From the NCBI GenBank assembly GCA_964019135.1, contig OZ025256.1:2232001-2296000 (forward strand): a DNA stretch of 64,000 bases, written 5' to 3'. The notes beneath the pieces are model-generated. The model worked only from the letters and a program-made list of their open reading frames with translations, did not search any database and was not told the origin of the DNA. Source of the DNA: Arenicola marina. Its lineage: Eukaryota > Annelida > Polychaeta > Arenicolidae. Below, one piece after another: positions 1-11,888 of the stretch. Position 1 is the stretch's first letter; the number at the start of each line of letters is the position of its first letter. A program made the translations under genes and the position numbers.

Positions 1-775
1 CCTCTTTTCCAACACTGCCAGCACTGTGTATATATCACACATAATCTACGTTCCCTCCTCGCACGATACAGACGAAGGTGGCGACAGAGCGCTCACGTTG
101 CAATTCATTACGGCGTCTCACAAGCAAGACACAACGATGCTCCAGTTGTAGGCCAACTAATCTACCCCGCACCATGCTGCCATAGAGACGTGACGTGGCC
201 GCTACGGGGTCTCGCCTATTTGTAGGTCATTGCCTAACCAAGGGTGAAACAAATCGAGCAAGCTAATGACACGGAAGAAATGAATTTTGCGATATTCTCC
301 TAAATGGTTTCTGGCGGTGCCTGTCGTGGGATATTGATGTCATCCGTGCGTTGGAAGCCACGTACACGGCGGGCGCCCTTGGTCGACCCTCTGTCGACTA
401 CGCGGCGGCCGGGAAATCAAGCGAGAGGCAAGATACCGACTGGCAGATTGCCTTGTGAAGAAATGTGCATTGATTTCATGCTCTCCTGGAGTAGACTCAC
501 TGGCACCAGATGGCTGAATGTCATGGCTAACCCTTGGTTTTTATCTAGATCCCCTTTTATTAAGTTTTTCGCTGTTTGCGATCAGCCGGTCAGCGCCAAC
601 TGACGATAGTGCTGATATCGGGCAGAGATTCAATATTGGCGTCAGATGGCGAAAATGTCAGGGTTATCTCTTGGTTTTTATCTAGATCATGTTTGATTAT
701 GTGTCTTTTCCTTAGAAAACATGCAACTTAGTATGTATTACTTTATAGTATATTACTGTAACGGTGTGAGATATA
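1..775. repeat. Segmental block A, first copy
   Basis: This stretch is repeated, at roughly 90% identity by eye, at 12,310-13,075. Shared landmarks include the phrases around the cattgcctaaccaagggtg motif (near 225) and the gatatcgggcagagattc motif (near 615). It holds an older internal direct repeat of about 133 bp, with the agatggcga...ctcttggtttttatctagatc phrase occurring twice. No open frame in it resembles a known protein, and those present are short and not conserved between copies. Confidence 0.8.
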
Positions 776-1464
776 CTCCACAAAATAAATAAAATAATAA
801 AATCGACCAGGCAGGGATTGACAGTTTAGCAGTTTATTCTGAAAGGAGGCATCACAGGAATTATGATACAAAATTAGGCATTATGATACAAAATTATAAT
901 GACCAGTTGATAAAACCTATAATTAATCCAGCCAGTAAACCACATGGCCACTACCATCATTAACCCTGTGCTCATAAATTATGCTATTTGTATGCACAGC
1001 TCCAATAAGCAAGTAAGCAATTTATGTGACACTGCATGTAATTCCACATTTACTTCAACCTAATAGCTATACTGCTTATATATAGGGATAAACAAACTAT
1101 TTATAATACATGATAGCACGTGCATCAAACAACTAGCCGTCTAGACATGTAAACACCACGTGTGTAAAGTTTACTCTCCAAATGGCTTGAAAGATATACC
1201 ACAATAAACACCTTTAAACTCCAATGCAATTGTTACTGAAAGACACAGACTAGAAAGCAAGAATACCTGAAAAAAGGCAGGGCCTCCACCACAGCTCCTC
1301 CATGGCAGGGTACGAGAGGGGCGCAGCGAAAATTTAGAAGATACTAAGGTAGGAAAACGTATAAAGTAGACCTGGAATACACACAGAGTCCCGATTCGGT
1401 AAATATAAGGAGATCAACACGAAAACTAAATCTAGTGAGAACTCACAAAATCGACATTACGAAT
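776..1464. other. Segment present only in the first block copy
   Basis: The second copy of this region runs straight from the sequence matching 775 to the sequence matching 1,465, so about 690 bp here is either an insertion in this copy or a deletion in the other. It is AT-rich and contains no coding frame or recognisable transposon ends. I see no clear target duplication, so direction cannot be decided. Confidence 0.6.
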
Positions 1465-2160
1465 ATATTTTTCACATTATCGGATATAATGGGTTAATAT
1501 GAATCTGTCCTTGAAACTACTCGTTGATTTCCATAAACCGAACACACAGTGAAAAGCGAACCTCTCACCATATGAGACCTTTTCCTAGGTTCGTATTGCC
1601 TTAGTAACCTGTACTTTAACTTTGATAAGCCGAAAACTAAAACTAAAACTGTAAACTAAATGTCCTTTTCAACCCCCGTTGCGTTATAATGCCTAGCGGT
1701 GCGGACTTAGACTCCCGTAGAACCGCCGTTGCGTTATAATGCCTAGCGGTGCAGACTTAGACTCCCGTAGAACCGCCGTTGCGTGTTCATGCCGTGTGCA
1801 ATTGCCGGCCCTTGGATGCCGGCCGCCCTAGTATGTCTGGCTGTTTCAACGATATAAGCGTTGTTTCCGAATCATACAGGTTTCGTTGTATACTATGTTA
1901 TCAACCTATACTACTATAAACCTGTTTATTGCATGCCGGTGTTTCAGAAACACGTGGCAGTAAAGAGTGCTGAAGTTGCCTCACGTTCCTTGCCATAACA
2001 ACACATTTTGAACTAAGCTAATATTTACTGGCATGTCACTAAATGTCGATAATTTGTACGATCAAAATACGAGCAAAAAGAGCGAAATAATGACAATTAA
2101 AAGCAATCAATTGTACTTGTGCATGCTATTACTCTGCCTCATGCCCCGAGCATCTTTAAC
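1465..2160. repeat. Segmental blocks B and C, first copy, with 50-bp tandem repeat
   Basis: Matches 13,076-13,400 (partly) and 13,928-14,500. Around 1,677-1,780 a 50-bp unit containing gcgttataatgcctagcgg is present twice. A third, variant end of the unit continues into a gttcatgccgtgtgca phrase. The same core recurs near 13,270, 14,050-14,160 and in inverted form near 33,610-33,835, so it is a small dispersed repeat family. No gene seen. Confidence 0.75.
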
Positions 2161-3010
2161 AGATGTATGATATATTCAATTACCAAAGACATGGCAACCC
2201 TGTGTCACTTCGCGGTATGCGTCACTGTCTTGCGTCTGTTGTGCACAGGTGGCAGCCAAAGATCTATTTTCAGCATGTAGACGCGATGGCTTCGACGTTC
2301 GCTCAGACGACTGCTCTGGCTCGTACCGTATTGCCGTACATCACCCGCGTCACCTTGCCACGCCTCCCTATATCCCACTTACACCCCAGCACCCCACCCA
2401 CTCACCAGCACCCCACCCTCACCCCAGCACCCCACGCCCCACCCTCACCCCATCACCCCACCCTGACCCCAGCACCCCACGCCCCACCCTCACCCTATCA
2501 CCCCACCTACACCCCAGTACCCCACCCTCACCTAGTCACCCGCCATCACCCCAGCACCCAACGCCCTACCTCCACCCCAGCACCCCGCCCACACCCCCGC
2601 ACCCCACCCTCACCTAGTCACCCGCCATCAACCCAGCACCCAACGCCCTACCCTCACCCCAGCACCAGTGTGGGTGTGGATTCCACACCCATACCATAAC
2701 ACCCCACCCACATCCCACCATCCCACCCACACCCGAACATCCCACCGTCGTTGCCACAGCACTGAGCATTCCTTGAGAAGTGCAACACGGGTGATGACTG
2801 GTAATCACCCGCAACGTGTTCGGTTTTACGGCGACAAAACGCGGCACCCCGACCGGAAGCAGACGCTACCATCTTGCTGACATCACGACCTGTCGTCGCA
2901 ATAAAGATAAATAAATAAAACAGAATAAAGACGTTCATTATGGGTAACGCCCTTCTAGCGAAACCGCTCTTCAAAGTGACCGGAAGAGCCCCTACGTCAG
3001 CGCCCCCGTG
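2161..3010. repeat. Segmental block D, first copy
   Basis: Matches 14,501-15,760. It has a short leader (ggcagccaaagatct near 2,251), a C-rich minisatellite, and a 3' part shared up to the phrase gaagagcccctac near 2,983. The proline/histidine-rich open frames here result from CCCCA-type repeats and are not genes. Confidence 0.8.
2371..2760. repeat. C-rich minisatellite (ccccagcaccccaccctca type)
   Basis: Degenerate tandem array of roughly 15-25 bp units with almost no G on the plus strand. The counterpart in the second block (14,711-15,150) uses the same units in a different order and number, so the array has been remodelled since the blocks duplicated. Confidence 0.85.
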
Positions 3011-3830
3011 AGTAGTAGGGAGAGTGAGTCCAGAGACATCAAGCACACACCCCCCCCTCCCCCCCCCCCCCCGTGGTCGTGCTATAGCGCGACCGAAAAT
3101 TTTGAAATATCGATTTGAAATTGCCGGTCACGAGTTAATGAGGTCATTAATTTTTGTCAAAAGTCTTTGTTTCCGTGCTATAGCACGGGGTATAATTAGC
3201 ATAAATTACGATGTAAATAGCTAATTAAGCTGTCAACAAGGTTATTCATAATTGCTTGAAGTCTTTGTTTCCGCGTTATAGTACGGGGTATAAATAGTAT
3301 AAATTAGTATGTAAATAGGTATATTCAACAAGGTTATTAATCATTGTTTGTCTATGTTCTCGTGCTATAGTACGAGTGAATGAAGAAGACATGGGTGGCG
3401 GAGGAGGCAATGAAGGCGTTAACTATGTCATTAATCATTGTTTGAAGTCTTCAATCTGCGATCAAGTACTATTATGAATAGGTAATAGATGAACAAGCCA
3501 TTTTGCTTTATGAAAAAGTAAATCATTTAATCGCTATACATATTGCCATGTAAACTGTATATTCTCGCGTTACAGTACGATTAATCGTCAATGACACGTG
3601 TATATAATCAATGTTTGCGTTGAACAGGCCATGTGAGATCCTATATGCTGTGTAATATGTTTGTTTGTTTGTAAAAACCATAGGATATGTTTCGAGTAAA
3701 CCATATTAACGCAAATACAATCATCCATTTTGAAAAGTTTTTATTCCTATATCACTACATGAATACTATTACCCGCTACAACATCTATCGTGGTCAAAAA
3801 CTTAGTATCACAAAAATAAACACCTTCATA
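3011..3830. repeat. AT-rich spacer with recurring palindromes
   Basis: After a poly-C run (about 3,050-3,073), a degenerate tandem pattern with about 85-105 bp spacing carries a palindromic motif. The best copy is CGTGCTATAGCACG near 3,175, with related forms near 3,080, 3,275, 3,360 and 3,565, mostly preceded by a tctttgtttc-like phrase. No coding sequence is seen up to 3,830. Confidence 0.6.
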
Positions 3831-3852
3831 TCATATTATTATACATGACAAT

Positions 3853-4191
3853 TTAGACAATGGGTAAAGAGGTCTTGCACGCGGTTTGCATAAAACGCGG
3901 GGACTGCCGGCGAGTGATACGCGGAAAGTGAACAGATTGGAAATTATGAATATAGTTGTCATTGCACATGGTGTTTGGAGACCAATACTCTCGATATATT
4001 CGTGACATGGAGTAATTTCGACATTTGAAATATAAGTAAAATAGACAGTATTCTCCGCATACATCTGTGCCAAGTGACTGCCACACCGCTCTCATGGGTT
4101 GTTGAATAAAATATTCCAAGTGTTTAAGGTTCACATAGGCACGAATTGGTTTTCCTAGTGAGTCAAACATCTCAATTTTCCCCGATGACAC
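3853..4191 (-). pseudogene. Adenain-like cysteine protease, C-terminal part (fossil)
   Basis: The frame shows the conserved tail of the adenovirus/Polinton maturation protease family (C5/ULP1-like). An FDSLG block near residue 9 is followed, after about 30 residues, by a glutamine and the nucleophile block CGEYCLFYLY, then the usual hydrophobic strand and a short S-M turn. In live elements this enzyme cuts capsid precursors. The part seen here is partial and counts as a relic of the element at 3,831-5,108. Confidence 0.55.
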
Positions 4192-4334
4192 TAAACTTTA
4201 AATGTCACACGTACGTATACTAATCACAAATTATATATATATATATATTCATCTACACCAGTGTAACTTTCACCATAATTCAGGATTGGTCATCCATAAA
4301 TACATCAAATGTAACTTAGTGGATACATAAACAT

Positions 4335-5108
4335 TTAGGATAGATGTATCTTATCCAAACCTTTCGGGTAACATTCAACACAGTCAAAGTACCCCTCCTG
4401 ATTTTGGTGAGATGACATACAATCAACCAACTCGGTGACTTCCGGAACACACTTATCATGGATCGTGTTGAGATGGAACTTAAGTAAATTCCACTGCTTT
4501 AAATCGAGAGTAATTCCTTTTCGGGTCGGCACGGGCGTATCTTGTGTATCCGGCAACCAGTATTTTCGAATATCTAGAAACTGGCCACGGGGCAGGACCT
4601 CGGCCATCACCAAACCTCCGAGATGATATTTCCGTGGATTGGTGGTCTGTTGTAATTCTCGATCTATGGTGTTTGTCAATGTCTGCAACATCTTCCAGCG
4701 GGTTGTGATGAGATTGACACCCACTTTTGTAGGGTAATCACGGCCGTTGTCTTGACATACCCACTTTCTAATATCAAAGCGTAAAACGTCTTTGAAATAC
4801 TGAACAGTTAAATAGACATGCTCTCCGATGCACTCTTGACAGCGTATATCGTGAGTTTGCTCGGAAGTACACTGCGTATTCTCCCATTTTCTTTTCTTGG
4901 CCAGCGGGATGAGTGGTAGCCGATTGGAGGGAGCGAAGCCCGCTGTTGTCTTGTGGGAAGTCATGTCGTTGTGGTGAAAAGATGGAGACCGCCCGTACAT
5001 TATATTGGCAACGCCCCCCCTCCGCCTCCTCGTCATCCACCCACTTGGGACGTGTCTGAACATGCTTTGGCGAGGTGTAAAAATAGCATCACGACTGACG
5101 TCATACAT
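4335..5108 (-). CDS. Two-PC4-domain putative ssDNA-binding protein
   Basis: A single 257-residue frame contains two copies of the PC4 (SUB1/p15) fold signature. Domain 1 is at about residues 96-150 (FDIRKW, then YPTKVGVNL, then W-x2-L). Domain 2 is at about 160-220 (FLDIRKYW, then PTRKGITLDLKQW). These match the human PC4 pattern of a hydrophobic strand, IDIREYW, a KGISL strand and a W-x2-L helix. PC4 proteins bind single-stranded DNA and melted promoters. Cysteines near 80, 90 and 93 and the C-x2-C near 243-246 could bind zinc. The N-terminal 70 residues are basic and low in recognisable structure. The start is the first Met of the frame and is uncertain. It lies about 140 bp upstream of the protease remnant on the same strand. 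It could be a gene of the virus-like element or a host gene; the former is favoured by context. Confidence 0.6.
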   Translation of the reverse strand: MYDVSRDAIFTPRQSMFRHVPSGWMTRRRRGGVANIMYGRSPSFHHNDMTSHKTTAGFAPSNRLPLIPLAKKRKWENTQCTSEQTHDIRCQECIGEHVYLTVQYFKDVLRFDIRKWVCQDNGRDYPTKVGVNLITTRWKMLQTLTNTIDRELQQTTNPRKYHLGGLVMAEVLPRGQFLDIRKYWLPDTQDTPVPTRKGITLDLKQWNLLKFHLNTIHDKCVPEVTELVDCMSSHQNQEGYFDCVECYPKGLDKIHLS

Positions 5109-6360
5109 CGGCGTGGCTTTGTCATCTGTTTAAAGATAGACAGAGAGGGGCGTGGCCAACGGGCTTTGTACGCACGGGTAATCGCTGTAAATGAGCGATC
5201 AATCACTTTTTTAATCCCAACAACTCAAGCCCGCGTTATAATAAGACTGAGTCGCTTCACTACGTTTTATAATAATTGGTTCATGCACTACTGTGTGTGA
5301 ATTGTGTGATTGATGTTAAAGGTCACAGAAAAGGGCCGTGGATGTTTTAAAACTCATCAAAATGCTACCTTTGTGAAAGAGCGGTGACTTTAAGGACTTG
5401 TCTGCGAGCGACAGATGTTTCGTGGTCTTTGTCTTGATGTGTAGAGTTGCAGCGACAATTATTTATTTTCGGTCGGTTATTTTTTTAAATGCGCGTTTGA
5501 ATTCACCGGTGGAAGGGCAGTAAGTCGAGCCCGCGGGCGCGCGGGCGCGCTGCACGGTGGGGGCGGGGCTTCGACCGAGACAAATATCGATTTTTTTTTC
5601 CAAGCCCCTCAAAACACAGCACCCGCTGGCCGTCACGACCTACTGATTTTCAAAAGTTCGGGCGAGCCTGCGAGCCAGAGTCAGTGGAGCGTCATGTGGT
5701 TTTTGGCGGGGTATTGGCCGACGGTCTGTGTACGCACAAGTTTGGGAGTGTCGCTGTGATATATTGTGAAATATCGGAAGGAATAATCACCTTAATTTTA
5801 GTTTCGGTTGTAACATTATTCAACTGTCGCCGATGTAATAAGGATGCATCTATAAACGTTCGAACAAACAAGTCGTGGAGACAAGCGCCCGGTTGGCGTC
5901 CTTTTGTCGCGAGGGAGAAGAGTTATGACAGTTGTTTGATGAGTCAGTCTATTATTTCGATAGTAATAAGCGGGCTTTATGCTCTTCACCTCAGGTATTA
6001 TTTATCTGCAAGCCATTAGTACGTCGGCCGGAAAGGTCAATGGGTTAACCTCTTTAACAACCACCCGTGGGTATTTCATTATACCTTCCCCTCCTAGATA
6101 ACTAGGCGTGGCAGCTGGTTACTATGTGGTGGCAGTAAAATTCACTGTTGTATATGATACGAGGCGTCATTGTGTACTGATGGAAACAAAAGAAGCTTGT
6201 GTTATAGGTCCACCCTACCCCCTGCCCCCCTTTCTCTCCCCCATCTATTCACTGACGATTCTGAACACGTGACTCCCATGCTACACCTGCCCTCTTCGTC
6301 AACGATGCAGTTTTTAAATCATAATGGAGTGAATGGTGACGTCATTGACATTTAGTCATC
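5109..6360. other. No gene seen; GC-rich island inside
   Basis: Mixed-composition DNA. A short GC-rich island of alternating gcgcgggc steps lies at about 5,525-5,575, followed by a poly-T run. Open frames here are short, without family resemblance. Nothing else supportable. Confidence 0.5.
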
Positions 6361-6375
6361 TGTTTGTTCAGGACC

Positions 6376-6384
6376 TATATAAAA
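6376..6384 (+). promoter_or_regulatory. TATA-box-like motif
   Basis: TATATAAAA followed by a purine-rich stretch and, about 20 bp on, an ATG. A TGACGTCA (CRE-type) palindrome sits at about 6,337-6,344. The spacing suits a core promoter, but no convincing gene follows: the frames from 6,402 to 6,711 (93 and 101 codons, overlapping) resemble nothing I know. Confidence 0.25.
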
Positions 6385-7971
6385 CGGGAGAGATGAGTTA
6401 ATTGGTTGTTTCTTTATGTTGGCAACCCCTTGACCTCTGTAGCCGACGTTCTGTTTGCTTGCATATGCATCCAAAAGAAGGTAGGGAGGGTGAAGGATAT
6501 AACATCAATCGCCTATGTCATTGCTATACACGTTCTTGGGGAGTGTCTGTGGGTTTTTTATTGCATTGGAGTTACCAATGTTACGAGCACCCCACATCCG
6601 ACGGCACGTTTAAACGAGTTTGGGGAAAGAGCGACTGGCTCCCTCCACCTCCATACACCATACACTCACAATATTCCTATTAGGTTATTTTGCTGTTACT
6701 CCGTCAAGTGAAAACTATTATGGTGCATGACCGCTTTTCTAGTTCATTAAAAGAAGCAGTTGCATTTGCTTGTGACATCTGCAACCAACGTCGCATTCAT
6801 ATAACTCATACACCGTTAAAGGAATTATTCTGTAAGTTTGAACATTGTTACTCGTTAAGTCAGTGTAAAGTAACATATATGTTAAAAATGTATTGTATTG
6901 AACTTTATTTGTTTTTATTGCACTTTTAAAAGCAGCTAAAGTAAAAACACATACTAACATAAATTTTACCAACAATAACCGTATCCATCCATGTCAAGGA
7001 ACGTAGTCAACAATTAACTTTAGCGTAATTTAAATAACTCACAAATTTCATATGTCACCACGTCACAACTCATTCGTAGGTTTCAACAAGACTTTAAACC
7101 ATTTGCAAAAGTGATTATAAAAGTGAATGCATCAACTTTAAAAATGATATTTTACGTATTGTATGTATGAAGTATTCGTTTTCCGTCACGTGTTTATATA
7201 TTTTTTAAACTATCAAGTGTTACAGTAACACAATAAGTTATGCATGTATCATATATTTGTGAAACATCCATTTACCTTATTGCAATACGTCTAGGTTTAC
7301 ACATACACTTACAACTATGCAACTCGTCTTGTAGAATGTCATGTTTCATAAAGTTAACAAGTTATTGAATCAACAGATTGACGCGTGTTACGCGTGCGTG
7401 TATCGCGAATGTGAACTGAATTAAAAGTCGTCATCACGTTAACGAATTAGGAAGTGAGTATAAACACTGCCATGTAATTTTTAGTGAGTAGCATTTGCGG
7501 TAAAAGAACTTCGCTATTGAAATAGCGTTAGCAACAGGCAAGCACTAATTCCACACAATCATGACAAGTTCTTAAATTTTATTTAGCGAACATTGCAATT
7601 CCAAAAACAACGATATTTGTGATGACAACATATCTGCAATGAAGTAAGAGAGAAGTAATTAGACATAAAAAATAGCGAAGCCAACGTGATGTATGTGCGA
7701 ATTTAATGAATTGAATTCACCGGTATAATCAGATACATTCTAAACTACGGTGCGTAGAGAAGTATTGAATAGACTCATGACTGCCAAGAGTTTATCAAAT
7801 GAATAACATTTGGAACATAACACAATATATGGATAAGATAAACCTAATACTTTTGATTACAATAAAACTCACGCGAGTATTCTGAGAGAACATGTTGTAA
7901 ACGGAATAAATCATCAGTTTGTAACCATACAAAGAGATGAATGAAACATATCATTTACTTTATCTCGTAAA
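6385..7971. other. AT-rich DNA, no gene seen
   Basis: Strongly AT-rich sequence with many stops in all frames. Two overlapping unassigned frames occupy 6,402-6,711. The rest shows no repeats, RNA genes or transposon ends that I can support. Confidence 0.5.
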
Positions 7972-8235
7972 ATACATTCTAAACTTAGAAAGAGGATCGT
8001 ATTAAGTAGTTGTCATAGCAAACACTAACATAAACATAACGAATGAGTTATCTGTCTTTTTTGGTATATCTTGGTGCAATGTATGACGTATCTAACTCGT
8101 AACATACATTCTAAACTTAGAAAGAGGATCGTATTAAGTAGTTGTCATAGCAAACACTAACATAAACATAACGAATGAGTTATCTGTCTTTTTTGGTATA
8201 TCTTGGTGCAATGTATAACGTATCTAACTCGTGTT
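7972..8235. repeat. 132-bp direct tandem duplication
   Basis: The 132 bp starting atacattctaaacttagaa (7,972) is followed immediately by a second copy at 8,104. They differ at very few positions (for example tatgacg against tataacg). The near identity means the duplication is recent compared with the surrounding diverged repeats. Confidence 0.95.
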
Positions 8236-9726
8236 TTCTCTCTGCGTAGAAGGTATGTCAAAACTGGGATTATGTATCCTCTTTTTTTTTTATACATCAA
8301 GAAGTTAAACAGATAGAATAGAATTCTCTTGAGTTGTGATGTCAAGGACAATGAATCAGTATTCAGTTTGGTTTTATTACACATATCCCAAAACAATTTT
8401 CTTACTCTTACTCAATCAGATTATGTAGGAATGTATGGTAATGTAATTTTTAGAACCCTTAACTTCCTACATGAACTGATACTTCTAGTATCTAATTAAT
8501 CTTACCTTAAGCTATCCTGAAAGAAATTTCAGGGTCCACTCGTCTCCTGCGAGAATGTAACAATATGTTTAGTTGATTTATAACATTTAGGTTTTATCTA
8601 CATGAAACGAATGCTTATTTTTTATTTTTAAACTATTAACATTTGTACTGAGTTTAACTCATTTTACTTACCACTCTTACCACTAAATATATATAACGTC
8701 GTCGCCTTTACAATATAAAGCCAAGTTGATGTCTCTGAGACAATTAATTAATGAAAAATCAAACCCACTCAGCTATCGAGGCTGCCCCCCATCGCAGGTG
8801 GAAAGCGTACGGCCGTAGGTCTATGTATAAAACCTATTTGGCTGCCTCGCGAACCTTAGTGCGAAGTCGAACACTCTATGACCGCGTGGAAGCATTATTA
8901 GTTTGACCACATTGCTTCCTTCTAACGAAACATTTCTTTATTTCTTCCTTTTTCCTTATTTATACATGTATGAGTCTCAAGCCTTGTAGTCTGAGAATCA
9001 GCCGCAACCGACGTCCCCCCCCCTCCCCCCCCCCCCCACCACACAGAACCTCAGAACTCGGCCGTTACACCTATCATCACCACCAAAGGATATGGGTGGT
9101 ATTCTTCCGCCGGGTAAAGCTCGTGTTATATTTCCGAACGCGTCATTAAGGTATTAAGGTTATTCGTACAGCACGGTGACCAGCTTAAAAATATGTAAAT
9201 GTAATTTGATATCGTTTAAAAGCTAGTAAAGTCATGTAGCGTGCGTCATCGAGTATACGATGACGTCAGTACCAGGTATTTTAGCCACATCACTAGAGGT
9301 ATATGCGCGAAGGCACCGCAGCCCCCATCGGGGCTTGGACCAAAGGTTTTCAGTGAGATTTAAATACAGGTAAGACATGCGGCTTAAACATGAGAGCGAT
9401 ACCAGTTGGCTATATCAGTGGACAACAATTTTGTTTTAATCTGAATTTACAGTTTAGATTCCAAGATATCACTATAAAGGCGTTCGTCAAAGTAGTAAAA
9501 GTGACTTCCGTCGGGTTTTATTCTGGATGTTTTGCATCTGAGCGTTATTTAGAAATTCTTCAATGGTGTCGCCAGATTGAAAGATGATCTGCGTCTCAAT
9601 TTAAAAGCACATGCGTTTGTATTCCCCTTTGGCGTCACTAGGAAAACGTGGGAAAAGTAGGCGTGGAAAGCGTGGAAACACAGAAGATTAATATGACCTA
9701 AAGTTGTTTTGGCGTGGCACAAACTG
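8236..9726. other. AT-rich spacer, no gene seen
   Basis: Contains a poly-C-rich stretch at about 9,015-9,038. A CAG followed by GTAAG at about 9,367 looks like a splice donor, but no coding exon can be tied to it. Short frames around 9,390-9,587 are unassigned. Confidence 0.45.
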
Positions 9727-10295
9727 TTAATTTTACCCAGAAGCCCTTTTATGTTCCACTGGTGAGACGCGTCTCGACAGCATAGACTGTAAGGCATTGC
9801 GTTTTATATCATTTATTTTCATTCATCATCCATATTTGCTTCATGTTGACCCCAATCTATCACTTTAACCTTGAAAGAGTGAACATGCAGCGCATCATCA
9901 CATATAAATAGCCCCTAAAATCAACTCCGTTACAACATAACGGTGCAACAAATGTCAATATGATTTTTGCAGCCCTTACCTAACCTGATCCCCCTCGCCT
10001 TTTATATTTTCACCCACGCACAGTTTGCCACATCCTATCGCTCAGCCTCTTCCTGCCACTCAGCTTCTTATTTGCCAGTGTGAAGTGTCATTTCCGACGG
10101 CGACAGCGCGGGTGGGTGAAGAATCCACGTAAGTGGGTGTCTGAAAGGGAAAAAAACACGGCGAGATGGAAAACGATAACCCGGTCAGCGCCCCCCAGAG
10201 TCCCAATCTCGGGCAGAGATTGATTAAAGATGGCGGTGCGTACATTGCCTGGATACGATACCGAGTGTTCCGTCGCGTCGTTGTTGCCTCCATAA
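9727..10295. repeat. Dispersed block E, first copy
   Basis: Matches 13,448-13,927 from the gttccactgg...gagacgcgtctcgac phrase through gcacagtttgccacatcct to the gattaaagatggcggtgcg phrase near 10,220. About 85 bp (near 9,846-9,930) is absent from the other copy. It shares the ggtcagcgcc...gggcagagatt core with block A, so blocks A and E belong to one repeat family. Confidence 0.8.
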
Positions 10296-10346
10296 TAAGT
10301 CTCAGAGCACGACATATTGGCTTTCAAAAAACAAAAAAAATATCCC

Positions 10347-10457
10347 GATGTCGTAAACCGGGCGCCATAGTCTTGTAAATATCGATGTCGTAAACCGGGC
10401 GCCATAGTCTTGTAAATATCGATGTCGTAAACCGGGCGCCATAGTCTTGTAAAGATC
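10347..10457. repeat. 37-bp minisatellite, three copies
   Basis: Three head-to-tail copies of a 37-bp unit starting gatgtcgtaaaccgggcgcc at 10,347, 10,384 and 10,421, nearly identical, with a partial fourth. Confidence 0.95.
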
Positions 10458-10690
10458 GATGTCAATCTACATGCGCGAGCAATATAACAAATGACCGATA
10501 AAAAGAAACCATTTTATTTCGAATAAAAGATATAAGTCACGTGGTCATTTGCATGAATTATAAAGTGGTGTATGTTTATATATCTGTAAGGTGTTGCATA
10601 ATTCAAGTACTAAAACCCAAATGCAATGCCTCTTATCATGTTTCTCAAATTCATTATTACTTATCAATATGTATATATGTTATATATGAT

Positions 10691-10930
10691 TAAACAAACA
10701 ACCGATGTTATTGTCCTCATAACATTAGACTGTTTTAGGTACGTAGTCTATTATAGAAAAGCCCTATGCAGCAAACAAACAACCGATGTCACAAACAACT
10801 CCAATGTTTGACTGTTGTAGGTACGTGGCCATATTAGAAATAAGCCCTAAACAGCAAACAAACAACCGATGGCATTGTCCCTTTAATATTTGGCTGTTGT
10901 AGGTACTTGGTCTCTTACAGAAATAGTTCA
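10691..10930. repeat. Diverged ~83-bp tandem repeat, three copies
   Basis: Units begin with aaacaaacaaccgatg near 10,691, 10,775 and 10,857. Each continues through a gactgttgtaggtacgt-like phrase. The copies differ at many positions, so the array is old. Confidence 0.8.
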
Positions 10931-11888
10931 ACAAACAGTGGAAACCTTGTTTGATAGTGCTGATATTGTTCTATGATGCGCGGATAAACCTCGGCTTCAA
11001 ATATTCCTTTAAAGCAATCATCCGTACTTTTCCTGGCATTACTCAAAACTTGCCTTCGAACGAGACGCCATTCCTTGAAACACTTAAATAATCTCATTTC
11101 CTTCCTCTACACCTTTTTTCTAACTTACCTGTGACTTGATGTGGCGTGAATAGCGCTGGCCCGCACGATAACTCTCAAATGGTCTCGTCTGACCACCTGA
11201 GGGCGCCACCGTCATTCCCAGACACTGTGACACCTCCACCACCCGAGAGTCCGAACATCTTCACCGCATCTTCACGACCTTTCGCAGGTCTCCAGCCGCC
11301 GTCTTTAACCCAACCCCTACACGGTCTACACTTCACGAGAAAAACTCGACACGATTCCGTCGAATAGCCACCTCAATAGATGTAATCTACACGTCCTTTC
11401 CAAGAACAACGCGTCCCTTGCTGGTAACAAGATGCCAGGTACTGGGCATCCAGTGTCTCCAACGGATGTCCCCAGAGTGTTCGGCCGTTCCTATACCGCG
11501 TGAACGGCGGGATGCAGGTTTTGTTTTCCATTTTTACTGCTGTATATATTTTGTAACTATGCTGGTCGCATATCACTGGCCATTCCACATCACGTCTCGT
11601 TATATGATACGTCGCCTTCCAGTCCATTCGTCGTTGACTGTTTGTGACAACTGTGAGTTCTTTCTCTATGTTATGTGTTTTTGCTAATTAATTACTGTCT
11701 GGTTGGGCCACATGTAATGCCATGGGGACTGATTTTTACCGAGGCGAAAGGAAAAATGAGACACAATCTGACAGTCCCATTGCCTCGTAATATCTGAAGC
11801 AGACACCTGTCGATGGCGGGATTAACACAAGCGAGTGCCTGGATTGTGTATTGGAGCCAGATGCCACCGTCTGTATGGGTCTGTTGCT
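10931..11888. other. No gene seen
   Basis: Mixed DNA with short unassigned frames. No repeat structure or RNA gene could be supported until the minisatellite at about 11,890. Confidence 0.45.

Larger units (their letters stand above)
3831..5108 (-). mobile_element. Polinton/Maverick- or adintovirus-like fragment (fossil)
   Basis: Two adjacent minus-strand reading frames fit genes found in Polinton-like DNA viruses and elements: a PC4-type single-strand DNA-binding protein and, downstream, the C-terminal part of an adenain-like cysteine protease. No capsid, packaging ATPase, polymerase B or integrase part is seen in the window, and no long terminal inverted repeats are visible, so this is a small remnant of a broken element. 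Age cannot be judged from one copy. The PC4 frame is still open over 257 codons, which suggests either modest age or later use by the host. Family assignment is inference from the protease part. Confidence 0.5.

Noticed and set aside
776-1464. Possible solo LTR or transposon insertion in block A/B
   Set aside because: No convincing terminal repeats or target duplication; the difference may equally be a deletion in the other copy.
6402-6711. Overlapping 93- and 101-codon frames after a TATA-like motif
   Set aside because: Two frames overlap fully, neither resembles a known family, and no splice or polyadenylation context supports a gene.
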